7,006 bases of DNA from positions 1-7,006 of the forward strand of contig CANRCO010000062.1 of assembly GCA_947629125.1 (NCBI GenBank). The letters are read 5' to 3'. Each line of letters opens with the position of its first letter. Positions within the stretch are counted from its first letter, which is position 1. Positions 1 to 5,085 of this stretch are shown piece by piece. This stretch comes from an uncultured Bacilli bacterium (GTDB lineage Bacteria > Bacillota_I > Bacilli_A > RF39 > UBA660). The translations under genes and the position numbers were made by a program. Below the pieces are notes generated by a model, which saw only the letters and a program-made list of their open reading frames with translations, had not been told where the DNA came from and did no database searches.

Positions 1-1475
1 GATTCAGCTTCTTTCATCATTTTTTCAATTTCATCTTCACTTAAGTTAGTAGATGAAGTAATGGTAATTGATTGTTCTTTATTTGTTCCTAAATCTTTAG
101 CAGTTACATTAACGATACCGTTGGCATCAATATCAAATTTAACTTCGATTTGAGGTACTCCTCTTGGAGCTGGTGGAATATTAGTAAGTTGGAAGTTACC
201 AAGAGTTTTATTATCACTAGCCATTGGTCTTTCACCTTGTAATACATGAATATCAACAGCTGGTTGATTATCTGCAGCAGTTGAGAATACTTGACTCTTG
301 CTAGTTGGAATTGTAGTATTTCTTGGAATTAATACCGTCATAACATTACCCATAGTTTCAAGTCCTAGTGATAATGGTGTAACGTCTAATAAAACGATGT
401 CTTCAACCTCACCAGTTAATACACCACCTTGAATTGCTGCACCCATAGCAACAACTTCATCAGGGTTAACACTCTTATTAGGTTCTTGACCTAATTCTTT
501 TTTAACTAATTCTTGAATATATGGAATACGTGTTGAACCACCAACTAAAATAACTTTATTAATATCTTTCTTAGTTAATTTAGCGTCTTTTAAGGCATTA
601 TGAACAGCATCCAAAGTTGAATCAAATAAATCACGGCATAAATCTTCAAATTTAGCTTTTGTTAAATTCATATCTAAATGAACTGGACCATCATCATTTT
701 GAGCAATGAATGGTAAGCTAATTTGGGCAGTAGTCATACCAGATAAATCTTTTTTAGCTTTTTCGGCAGCATCTTTAAGTCTTTGCATAGCCATTTTATC
801 TTTAGATAAATCTATACCATTTTCTTTTTTAAATTCACTAACTAAATACTCAGTAATTCTTTCATCAAAGTCATCCCCACCTAAATGGTTATTACCACTA
901 GTTGATTTAACTTCAAATACACCATCACCTAATTCAAGGATTGAAACATCGAATGTTCCACCACCTAAGTCATAAACTAAGATAGTTTCTAATTTATCTT
1001 GTTTATCTAGACCATATGCTAAAGCCGCAGCAGTTGGTTCATTGATAATTCTTTCAACTTCTAAGCCAGCAATTTTACCAGCATCTTTCGTTGCTTGTCT
1101 TTGGGCATCATTAAAGTAAGCAGGAACTGTAATAACGGCTTTTGTTACTTTTTCACCTAAATAACTTTCAGCATCTTTTTTTAATTTCATTAAAATTTTG
1201 GCACTTATTTCTTGAGGTGTCCACTTTTTACCGTTAGCTTCAACCTTTTTATCTTGGCCCATAAATCTTTTAATTGAAGAAATTGTATTTTTAACATTAG
1301 TTACTGCTTGTCTTTTAGCAGTTTCTCCCACTAATTCTTCGTCGCCTTTAAAAGCAACAACACTAGGAGTAGTTCGATTACCTTCGCTATTAGGAATAAC
1401 GACTGGTTCTCCTCCTTCTAAAACTGATACACAACTATTTGTTGTACCTAAGTCAATACCTATAATTTTACTCAT
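1..1475 (-). CDS. dnaK: Molecular chaperone DnaK (Hsp70), C-terminus cut by window edge
   Basis: Cytoplasmic ATP-driven chaperone that binds exposed hydrophobic segments of client proteins, working with GrpE and a DnaJ co-chaperone. The frame starts at an ATG (1473-1475) and stays open to the left edge, giving 491 of the roughly 600-640 residues usual for DnaK. Visible motifs are the phosphate-1 loop GIDLGTTNS (residues 6-14), VITVPAYFND (about 113-122), NEPTAAALAYG (about 143-153), phosphate-2 DLGGGTFDVS (about 168), the adenosine motif VGGSTRIP (about 312-319) and the interdomain linker VLLDVTPLSLG (about 360-371). The substrate-binding beta domain follows; most of the helical lid is missing. 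VPAYFND lies about 26 residues earlier than in E. coli DnaK, matching the Gram-positive form that lacks an insertion in the first lobe. The start has AAAGGTGA with 5-nt spacing. It is the third gene of hrcA-grpE-dnaK, 15 nt after grpE; dnaJ probably follows outside the window. Confidence 0.98.
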   Translation of the reverse strand, partial: MSKIIGIDLGTTNSCVSVLEGGEPVVIPNSEGNRTTPSVVAFKGDEELVGETAKRQAVTNVKNTISSIKRFMGQDKKVEANGKKWTPQEISAKILMKLKKDAESYLGEKVTKAVITVPAYFNDAQRQATKDAGKIAGLEVERIINEPTAAALAYGLDKQDKLETILVYDLGGGTFDVSILELGDGVFEVKSTSGNNHLGGDDFDERITEYLVSEFKKENGIDLSKDKMAMQRLKDAAEKAKKDLSGMTTAQISLPFIAQNDDGPVHLDMNLTKAKFEDLCRDLFDSTLDAVHNALKDAKLTKKDINKVILVGGSTRIPYIQELVKKELGQEPNKSVNPDEVVAMGAAIQGGVLTGEVEDIVLLDVTPLSLGLETMGNVMTVLIPRNTTIPTSKSQVFSTAADNQPAVDIHVLQGERPMASDNKTLGNFQLTNIPPAPRGVPQIEVKFDIDANGIVNVTAKDLGTNKEQSITITSSTNLSEDEIEKMMKEAE

Positions 1476-1490
1476 CTTAATCACCTTTCC

Positions 1491-2048
1491 TTAATCTAAT
1501 TTATTAACTTTAACCATTGCTGGTCTTATAACTTTATCATTATATGTATAACCTTTTTGTAAAACATCAACAACAATATTATCGCCAATGTCTTTATTGT
1601 TTTCTGTTAAAACAGCTTCCATCATTGTTGGGTCAAATTCTTTATTTAAGCAATCGATTACTGAAACATTTTTTTCTTCTAAGATTTTTATTAAATCAGC
1701 ATAAATTAATTTAAACCCACTTAAGAATTTACTTAATTCATCTTCTAAATTATCATCATCTAAATTAATTGCTCTTTCAAAATTATCTACAACACTCAAA
1801 ACTTTTTCGATTAATTCTACACCGTCAAACTTGCGAATGCGAGCTATTTCATCTTCATAACGTCGCCGCATGTTTTGCATTTCCGCCGTTATTCTTAAAA
1901 CTTTATCATTTAAGCTTTGATTTTCTTCTTTTAATTTAGCTATTTCTTTTAAATGTTTATCTTTTTTTTCGTTTTTAATCTTTTTATTATCTTGATGATT
2001 TTCTTTTTTCTTTGGTAAATCTTTTTTGATATCTTCTTCTTTAGCCAT
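1491..2048 (-). CDS. grpE: GrpE, nucleotide exchange factor for DnaK
   Basis: GrpE acts as a dimer that opens the DnaK nucleotide cleft and releases ADP, recycling the chaperone. The 185-residue length is normal. The first 40 or so residues are a very charged, Lys/Glu/Asp-rich, probably disordered tail. A long helical segment follows (about 35-95), including QNMRRRYEDEIARIRKF, which corresponds to the family's dimerising coiled coil. The middle VDNFERAI and the C-terminal beta-domain signature GYTYNDKVIRPAMVKV (about 165-181) are diagnostic of the family. The ATG directly follows the hrcA TAA with no spacer (TAAATG), and the Shine-Dalgarno AGGGAGGA lies inside the last hrcA codons, so translation is probably coupled. 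It should be transcribed from the CIRCE-controlled promoter upstream of hrcA. Confidence 0.97.
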   Translation of the reverse strand: MAKEEDIKKDLPKKKENHQDNKKIKNEKKDKHLKEIAKLKEENQSLNDKVLRITAEMQNMRRRYEDEIARIRKFDGVELIEKVLSVVDNFERAINLDDDNLEDELSKFLSGFKLIYADLIKILEEKNVSVIDCLNKEFDPTMMEAVLTENNKDIGDNIVVDVLQKGYTYNDKVIRPAMVKVNKLD

Positions 2049-3053
2049 TTAATCCTCCCTATCATTTAAATTATTATTAATATATTCTAATAGACCAACT
2101 ACGCGGTCATATTCCATTCTTTTTGGTCCAATAATCGCAATAGTTCCTTCTTCGCCATTAAAATTATATTTTGTTTTAATAATTGTTACATCTTGGTCAA
2201 AATCATTTTCTTTACCAATATAAACATTAACGCGTTTATTTTTTTTATCTTCGACTAAACGTCTAATAAAACTTTCATCTTCAAACTTATTAATAAGTCT
2301 TTTAATATCTTCCGTATTATTGTATTCCGGCTGATTTAACATTTTAGATTTACCACTAACATGAATATTAGTTGAATTCTTAACGAAATCATTAAACGCA
2401 TCATAGAAAATATTATATACTGTTTCATATTGATTAATTTGTCGAGATATGATTGGTTTAATTTCAAATTCTAAACGATTTGATACTTCATCAATAGGAG
2501 TACCTACTAACATCTTATTAATAATTTCACTAGTTTTGACTAATTCGTTAATCTGAGTTTGAGGTTGTAAAACAAATTGTTTGTTTTCCACAATTCCCTT
2601 ATCAGTTATAACTACTGCTATAACTTTATTATCAGCTAAAGGAATAATATTAACTTGTTTTAAAGTATTTTCCTTACTACTAGTTCCTAATACAACACTC
2701 GTATAACTAGTTAATTCACTAATAATTTCCATCGCCTTAGTAATTGCATCACTAAGTTGTAAATCATGGTTTGTAAATATCGTTTGCAATTTTAAAACAT
2801 CCTCACCAGTTAACTCTTTTGGTTTCATTAAATTGTCAACATAATATTTATAACCTTTTTCGCTTGGTACTCGTCCTGAAGATATATGATTTTTTTCAAT
2901 ATAACCTAAATCTTCTAAGATGGCCATTTCATTACGAATAGTTGCACTTGAACAATTAAAAGTTTCACATAAAGAATTACTACCAACTGGTTTAGCAGTC
3001 TTAATATAATTTTCCACAATAACTTTTAACAATTCTTGCTGGCGTTCATTCAT
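2049..3053 (-). CDS. hrcA: Heat-inducible transcription repressor HrcA
   Basis: HrcA is the DNA-binding repressor of class I heat-shock genes. It binds CIRCE operators as a dimer and in other Bacillota depends on GroEL for activity. The 334-residue length is typical. The N-terminal winged helix spans about residues 1-75 and shows the family pattern in SSATIRNEMAILEDLGYIE followed by SSGRVPSEKGYKYYVD. A GAF-like regulatory and dimerisation region follows from about residue 100, and the C-terminus carries the conserved type of ending GEEGTIAIIGPKRMEYDRVVGLLEYI. The ATG (3051-3053) is supported by the Shine-Dalgarno AAGGTGGTGAT at 3057-3067. It is first in the operon with grpE and dnaK. Two CIRCE elements flank its promoter, so it almost certainly represses itself. 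Confidence 0.98.
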   Translation of the reverse strand: MNERQQELLKVIVENYIKTAKPVGSNSLCETFNCSSATIRNEMAILEDLGYIEKNHISSGRVPSEKGYKYYVDNLMKPKELTGEDVLKLQTIFTNHDLQLSDAITKAMEIISELTSYTSVVLGTSSKENTLKQVNIIPLADNKVIAVVITDKGIVENKQFVLQPQTQINELVKTSEIINKMLVGTPIDEVSNRLEFEIKPIISRQINQYETVYNIFYDAFNDFVKNSTNIHVSGKSKMLNQPEYNNTEDIKRLINKFEDESFIRRLVEDKKNKRVNVYIGKENDFDQDVTIIKTKYNFNGEEGTIAIIGPKRMEYDRVVGLLEYINNNLNDRED

Positions 3054-3069
3054 ACCATCACCACCTTTT

Positions 3070-3096
3070 TTAGCACTGCTAACTTTTTAGTGCTAA
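3070..3096 (-). promoter_or_regulatory. CIRCE operator 1 (HrcA binding site)
   Basis: Read on the minus strand this is TTAGCACTA-N9-CAGTGCTAA. The CIRCE consensus is TTAGCACTC-N9-GAGTGCTAA, so 16 of 18 arm positions match and only the innermost base of each arm differs. It lies over the expected transcription start (about 3094) and just upstream of the hrcA ribosome binding site. Bound HrcA would block initiation, and in the transcript the repeat can form a hairpin in the 5' leader. Confidence 0.95.
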
Positions 3097-3100
3097 TTAC

Positions 3101-3129
3101 ATTATAATCTTATGTTTAGCACTTGTCAA
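3101..3129 (-). promoter_or_regulatory. Sigma-A promoter of hrcA-grpE-dnaK
   Basis: On the minus strand a perfect -35 TTGACA (3124-3129) and a perfect -10 TATAAT (3101-3106) are separated by 17 bp. The predicted start is near 3094, inside CIRCE 1, leaving a leader of about 40 nt before the hrcA ATG. The -35 lies in the spacer of the second CIRCE-like repeat. A consensus promoter of this strength fits the usual design of HrcA regulons, with a strong promoter held down by repression. Confidence 0.93.
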
Positions 3130-3143
3130 TATATAACTGCTAA
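3116..3143 (-). promoter_or_regulatory. CIRCE-like operator 2, upstream and variant
   Basis: On the minus strand this reads TTAGCAGTT-N10-AAGTGCTAA. Fifteen of 18 arm positions match the CIRCE consensus, but the spacer is 10 bp rather than 9. Its spacer contains the -35 TTGACA, so binding would cover the -35 while CIRCE 1 covers the start site. The variant spacer and arm changes suggest weaker binding or a cooperative role; this is inference. Confidence 0.8.
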
Positions 3144-3147
3144 TTTT

Positions 3148-3177
3148 AAAAAAAATAAGTTATTTTACAATAACTTA
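3148..3177 (-). terminator. Intrinsic terminator after the surface-protein gene
   Basis: On the minus strand a 9-bp AT-rich stem (TAAGTTATT/AATAACTTA, tetraloop) spans 3177 to 3156 and is followed by eight T residues (3155-3148). The stop codon TAA (3175-3177) is itself the foot of the stem. The stem is weak in GC but the geometry is right. It would end transcription from the gene at 3175-3867 just before the heat-shock promoter. Confidence 0.72.
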
Positions 3178-3867
3178 CTTTTTAGATTGAACCAAAGTAA
3201 TGGCTATTAATATGAAAACAATAACACCTAATCCAATAATAATATAGTTAATACTTTTAGGATTATTAACAGCTTCATTAACAACAGAAGCCGTTAAAAA
3301 GTAATCACTACAATGTTCAATATCAAATTCGATATATCCATCTTTTACTTTTATATCTTTATTAATAAATTCAATTTGATTTTTTTCTGGATTATAATAA
3401 TACAAATAAAGCTGTTCACCATCTTTAAATTTATCTTGAACATTAATTTTTATTTTAGCACTTGTAGGTAAAGAACCATGATAATCAAATGAAACAATTA
3501 ATTTATTTTTTTGAACTAATTCATTTATCGTATTAGTATTTTCTGTAATAGCATCAATATTTAATCTTAAATTAATATCCATTTCAATAGTTTTATTTAA
3601 AGGTATGGATGTATCATTATTCTTTTTAAATGACCAACTATAAGATAAATTACGTTCATAATCAACTACATTATAAATTATATTATTTTTTTCTTCAGTT
3701 TTAAATATTTTATAAGCACTATCATTATTACTAACTTCTTCAATATTTGCACTTAAAACATCTACTTTGGAGTCTTTAGTTTTACTTAAATTATAATAAA
3801 GTAAACTTATAGAACCACAAAAAACTAAAAATAAAACTATTCCACAAATTATACTTTTTCTTTTCAT
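3175..3867 (-). CDS. Small membrane-anchored extracytoplasmic protein, function unknown
   Basis: I do not recognise a named family. The 230-residue protein has an N-terminal membrane segment or signal sequence (about 6-26, after MKRK), an extracytoplasmic region, and a C-terminal membrane segment (about 207-226) followed by QSKK. No LPxTG motif is seen, and LVFC at 14-17 is not a good lipobox. Residues 149-192 (DGEQLYLYYYNPEKNQIEF, then KVKDGYIEFDIEHCSDYFLT) resemble the beta-sandwich repeat ends of large Bacillota surface proteins, in the pattern 'LYYYNP...DGY..F...HCSDY'. Only Cys186 lies within this module. The ATG is preceded by AAAGGAG with good spacing. It follows the CPBP gene by 38 nt and is probably co-transcribed with it; a TATAAT at 3887-3892 without a convincing -35 could add a weak internal start. 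It is most likely a surface-exposed protein of unknown role. Confidence 0.85.
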   Translation of the reverse strand: MKRKSIICGIVLFLVFCGSISLLYYNLSKTKDSKVDVLSANIEEVSNNDSAYKIFKTEEKNNIIYNVVDYERNLSYSWSFKKNNDTSIPLNKTIEMDINLRLNIDAITENTNTINELVQKNKLIVSFDYHGSLPTSAKIKINVQDKFKDGEQLYLYYYNPEKNQIEFINKDIKVKDGYIEFDIEHCSDYFLTASVVNEAVNNPKSINYIIIGLGVIVFILIAITLVQSKK

Positions 3868-3905
3868 AAAGACTCCTTTCTATTTTATTATAACCAAATA
3901 TTTTT

Positions 3906-4571
3906 TTATATACCTAATAATAGAATTGTTAATGGTAATAAATTATAAACAAATTTAATTATCATTAAAACTAAAATATTATTTTTATTTTTGACATACG
4001 CCAAAGAGAAGAATATTGCGGGAATAAAATACATTGCAATATATATTAATAAATGTTCAGCTGGAAAACCAGTAAAGACAAAATGCATAATAGTATAAAC
4101 TACTGCTGAGATGAAAATGAATAAAACTTTTTGGTCAATTATTGTACTAATTGATTCACGATATAATAATTCTTCCGCGATAATTCCAAAAATTGCTGTT
4201 TTAAATATCATATAACTAGTGGAAACATTATATAATGCGTTTGTATTGTCATCAGTTTCAAAACCAGGTACAATCATATCAGTTATAGCACCCATTAGAG
4301 CGTTAATCACAACAAAGATAATAAACCAAAAGATTACTACTTTAATTATTTTCCAAACAGAATAATCTTTTTTCAAAGCTTTAAAATCATCTTTTAAATT
4401 TTGCCGATACATAAAGATAATAAAAATCATAAAAATGATATCAGCAACAAACATAATTGTTAAATCACTATTAATTCCTATTTTATTACCAATTGATATG
4501 GCATAGTTAGAATATAAAAAATAAAGAAAGAACGCTAAAAACATTTTAATTAATTGTTTATTTTTTGCCAT
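3906..4571 (-). CDS. CPBP-family intramembrane protease-like protein (CAAX protease/Abi), one motif altered
   Basis: Members of the CPBP family (PF02517) are polytopic membrane metalloproteases or bacteriocin self-immunity proteins. This one has about seven hydrophobic segments (roughly residues 7-26, 37-55, 74-94, 120-132, 148-165, 172-193 and 198-220). The first signature EExxxR is intact (E133, E134, R138). The second is YTIMH (His163, with Tyr in place of the usual Phe), followed by FTG. The usual final HxxxN/D motif reads KFVYN (206-210), with Lys where His is expected. The start is placed at ATG 4569-4571 because AGGTGA lies 5 nt upstream (4577-4582). A GTG three codons earlier falls inside that Shine-Dalgarno and is unlikely to be used. 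It is first of a pair with the surface protein at 3175-3867. The substrate is unknown, and catalytic activity is uncertain given the missing His. Confidence 0.85.
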   Translation of the reverse strand: MAKNKQLIKMFLAFFLYFLYSNYAISIGNKIGINSDLTIMFVADIIFMIFIIFMYRQNLKDDFKALKKDYSVWKIIKVVIFWFIIFVVINALMGAITDMIVPGFETDDNTNALYNVSTSYMIFKTAIFGIIAEELLYRESISTIIDQKVLFIFISAVVYTIMHFVFTGFPAEHLLIYIAMYFIPAIFFSLAYVKNKNNILVLMIIKFVYNLLPLTILLLGI

Positions 4572-4576
4572 ATAGT

Positions 4577-4582
4577 TCACCT
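4577..4582 (-). promoter_or_regulatory. Ribosome binding site that decides the CPBP start
   Basis: AGGTGA on the minus strand lies 5 nt before ATG 4569-4571, the same motif and spacing seen for dnaK and for the sugar kinase. The in-frame GTG at 4578-4580 is part of this site, so the shorter 221-residue protein is preferred. Confidence 0.8.
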
Positions 4583-4593
4583 ACCTTAACCCC

Positions 4594-4602
4594 ATTATAC
4601 CA
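4594..4602 (-). promoter_or_regulatory. Extended -10 promoter for the CPBP/surface-protein unit
   Basis: On the minus strand TGGTATAAT forms a perfect TATAAT (4594-4599) with the TGn extension (4600-4602). No good -35 is visible 17 bp upstream (A-rich), which an extended -10 can offset. The predicted start near 4587 gives a leader of only about 16 nt before the ATG, just enough to hold the ribosome binding site. Confidence 0.65.
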
Positions 4603-4650
4603 CGTAAAACAAATTCTTTTTTTAAAATAAAATTTTATCGACATTTGATT

Positions 4651-4680
4651 TACAAAAGAAAAAGACCAAAACTGGTCTTT
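4651..4680 (-). terminator. Intrinsic terminator of the tiny-ORF unit
   Basis: On the minus strand AAAGACCA, loop GTTT and TGGTCTTT form a perfect 8-bp stem (4680-4661) followed by the T-rich tract TTCTTTTG. This is the clearest terminator in the window. It lies 21 nt after the stop codon of the tiny ORF and about 50 nt before the -10 of the CPBP promoter, so it separates the two units unless it is read through. Confidence 0.85.
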
Positions 4681-4683
4681 AAG

Positions 4684-4737
4684 TGTGAACTATTCTTCGA
4701 TTAGAAGAATCTTCTGAACCATGCCCACATATTCACA
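4684..4737 (-). other. Nested RNA stems around the tiny ORF
   Basis: Two nested inverted repeats are visible. The inner one pairs 4692-4698 with 4704-4710 (ATTCTTC/GAAGAAT, 7 bp), and the tiny ORF's stop codon lies in its 5-nt loop. The outer one pairs 4732-4737 with 4684-4689 (TGTGAA/TTCACA, 6 bp plus a possible G-U) and includes the GTG start region. Together with the terminator at 4661-4680 the transcript could fold into an outer stem with an inner hairpin and then a terminator. Whether it folds this way is inference. Confidence 0.55.
4701..4736 (-). CDS. Candidate tiny ORF, 9-11 residues, rich in Trp, Phe and Arg
   Basis: On the minus strand a strong Shine-Dalgarno GGAAAGGAG (4741-4749) precedes GTG 4734-4736 (4-nt gap) and the in-frame ATG 4728-4730 (10-nt gap). 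The reading frame gives MNMWAWFRRFF, or MWAWFRRFF from the ATG, ending in TAA (4701-4703). An ATG at 4736-4738 is followed at once by TGA and is probably not used. The ORF has its own extended -10 promoter (4768-4776) and terminator (4651-4680), so it looks like a free-standing unit. It could be a leader peptide, a small membrane-active or toxic peptide, or a fortuitous frame in a small RNA. I do not recognise it. Its position just upstream of a CPBP gene, a family that includes bacteriocin immunity proteins, is suggestive but proves nothing. Confidence 0.45.
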   Translation of the reverse strand: MNMWAWFRRFF

Positions 4738-4767
4738 TATCTCCTTTCCATTCTTTATTCTATATTA

Positions 4768-4776
4768 ATTATATCA
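4768..4776 (-). promoter_or_regulatory. Extended -10 promoter of the tiny-ORF unit
   Basis: On the minus strand TGATATAAT gives a perfect TATAAT (4768-4773) with a TGn extension. The best -35 candidate at 16-17 bp is weak (TTTAAT). The expected start is near 4761, about 12 nt before the strong Shine-Dalgarno, giving a transcript of roughly 110 nt up to the terminator. Confidence 0.65.
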
Positions 4777-4787
4777 TATATTTTGTC

Positions 4788-4813
4788 GAATTAAATAAAG
4801 ATATTTATCTTTA
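4788..4813 (-). terminator. Weak terminator-like hairpin after the Smr gene
   Basis: On the minus strand TAAAGAT, loop AAAT and ATCTTTA form a 7-bp stem (4813-4796) followed by TTTAATTC, which is only partly T-rich. It begins 15 nt after the Smr stop codon, the right place to end the kinase-Smr transcript, but the stem is AT-rich and the tract is broken. Confidence 0.4.
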
Positions 4814-4827
4814 CGTAAATATTACTG

Positions 4828-5085
4828 TTAACTCTTTTTGATGTTTAAATGCACCACAGTAAGCCCAGTATTCCAGGGATGTAAATAGTATTCTAAAACA
4901 TGTTTATTATCTTTTAAAACTTCCTGAACTTTTTTAGTCATTAATCCCGTACTTTTACCATGAATTATTCCAACATATTCATTACGCATTTTAAAATTAT
5001 CATTGATAAAATCATTAATTAAAAACTCAGCCATACTACAATATTCACCATGTAAATCAAGCGTCGGCGAAGAAGATGTAAACAT
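4828..5085 (-). CDS. Stand-alone Smr-domain protein, putative nuclease
   Basis: The 85 residues are essentially a single Smr domain (PF01713), the C-terminal module of MutS2 also found alone. Some members nick DNA or cleave RNA. The two hallmarks are LDLHG (residues 9-13, the LDxH motif) and IIHGKSTG (40-47), where the family usually has HGxG; here the fourth position is Ser. The hydrophobic beta strands YVGIIHG and LTVVHLNI fit the IF3-C-like fold. The ATG shares one base with the stop of the upstream kinase gene (TAATG), and only a weak GGAAGA precedes it at some distance, so translation is probably coupled to the kinase. Its cellular target cannot be read from the sequence. Confidence 0.88.
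   Translation of the reverse strand: MFTSSSPTLDLHGEYCSMAEFLINDFINDNFKMRNEYVGIIHGKSTGLMTKKVQEVLKDNKHVLEYYLHPWNTGLTVVHLNIKKS

Noticed and set aside
706..975. Open 89-codon frame on the plus strand
   Set aside because: It lies fully antisense to the dnaK ATPase domain, has no ribosome binding site, and its length is explained by the codon bias of the conserved gene opposite.
3816..3827. Lipoprotein signal (LVFC) in the surface protein
   Set aside because: Phe before the Cys does not fit the lipobox, and the protein has a second membrane anchor at its C-terminus.
3887..3892. Separate promoter for the surface-protein gene (TATAAT)
   Set aside because: There is no acceptable -35 and no exact TGn extension, and such hexamers arise by chance in AT-rich DNA. 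It is mentioned in the gene entry only as a weak possibility.
4736..4738. ATG directly followed by TGA as a minimal start-stop ORF, or as evidence that TGA codes Trp
   Set aside because: The ATG is only 2 nt from the Shine-Dalgarno, too close for use. Long genes in the window use TGG for Trp and need no TGA readthrough.
4681..4760. Type I toxin-antitoxin locus with an antisense RNA
   Set aside because: The tiny peptide with a structured transcript suggested it, but I see no convincing plus-strand promoter for an antisense RNA, and the peptide is shorter than known type I toxins.
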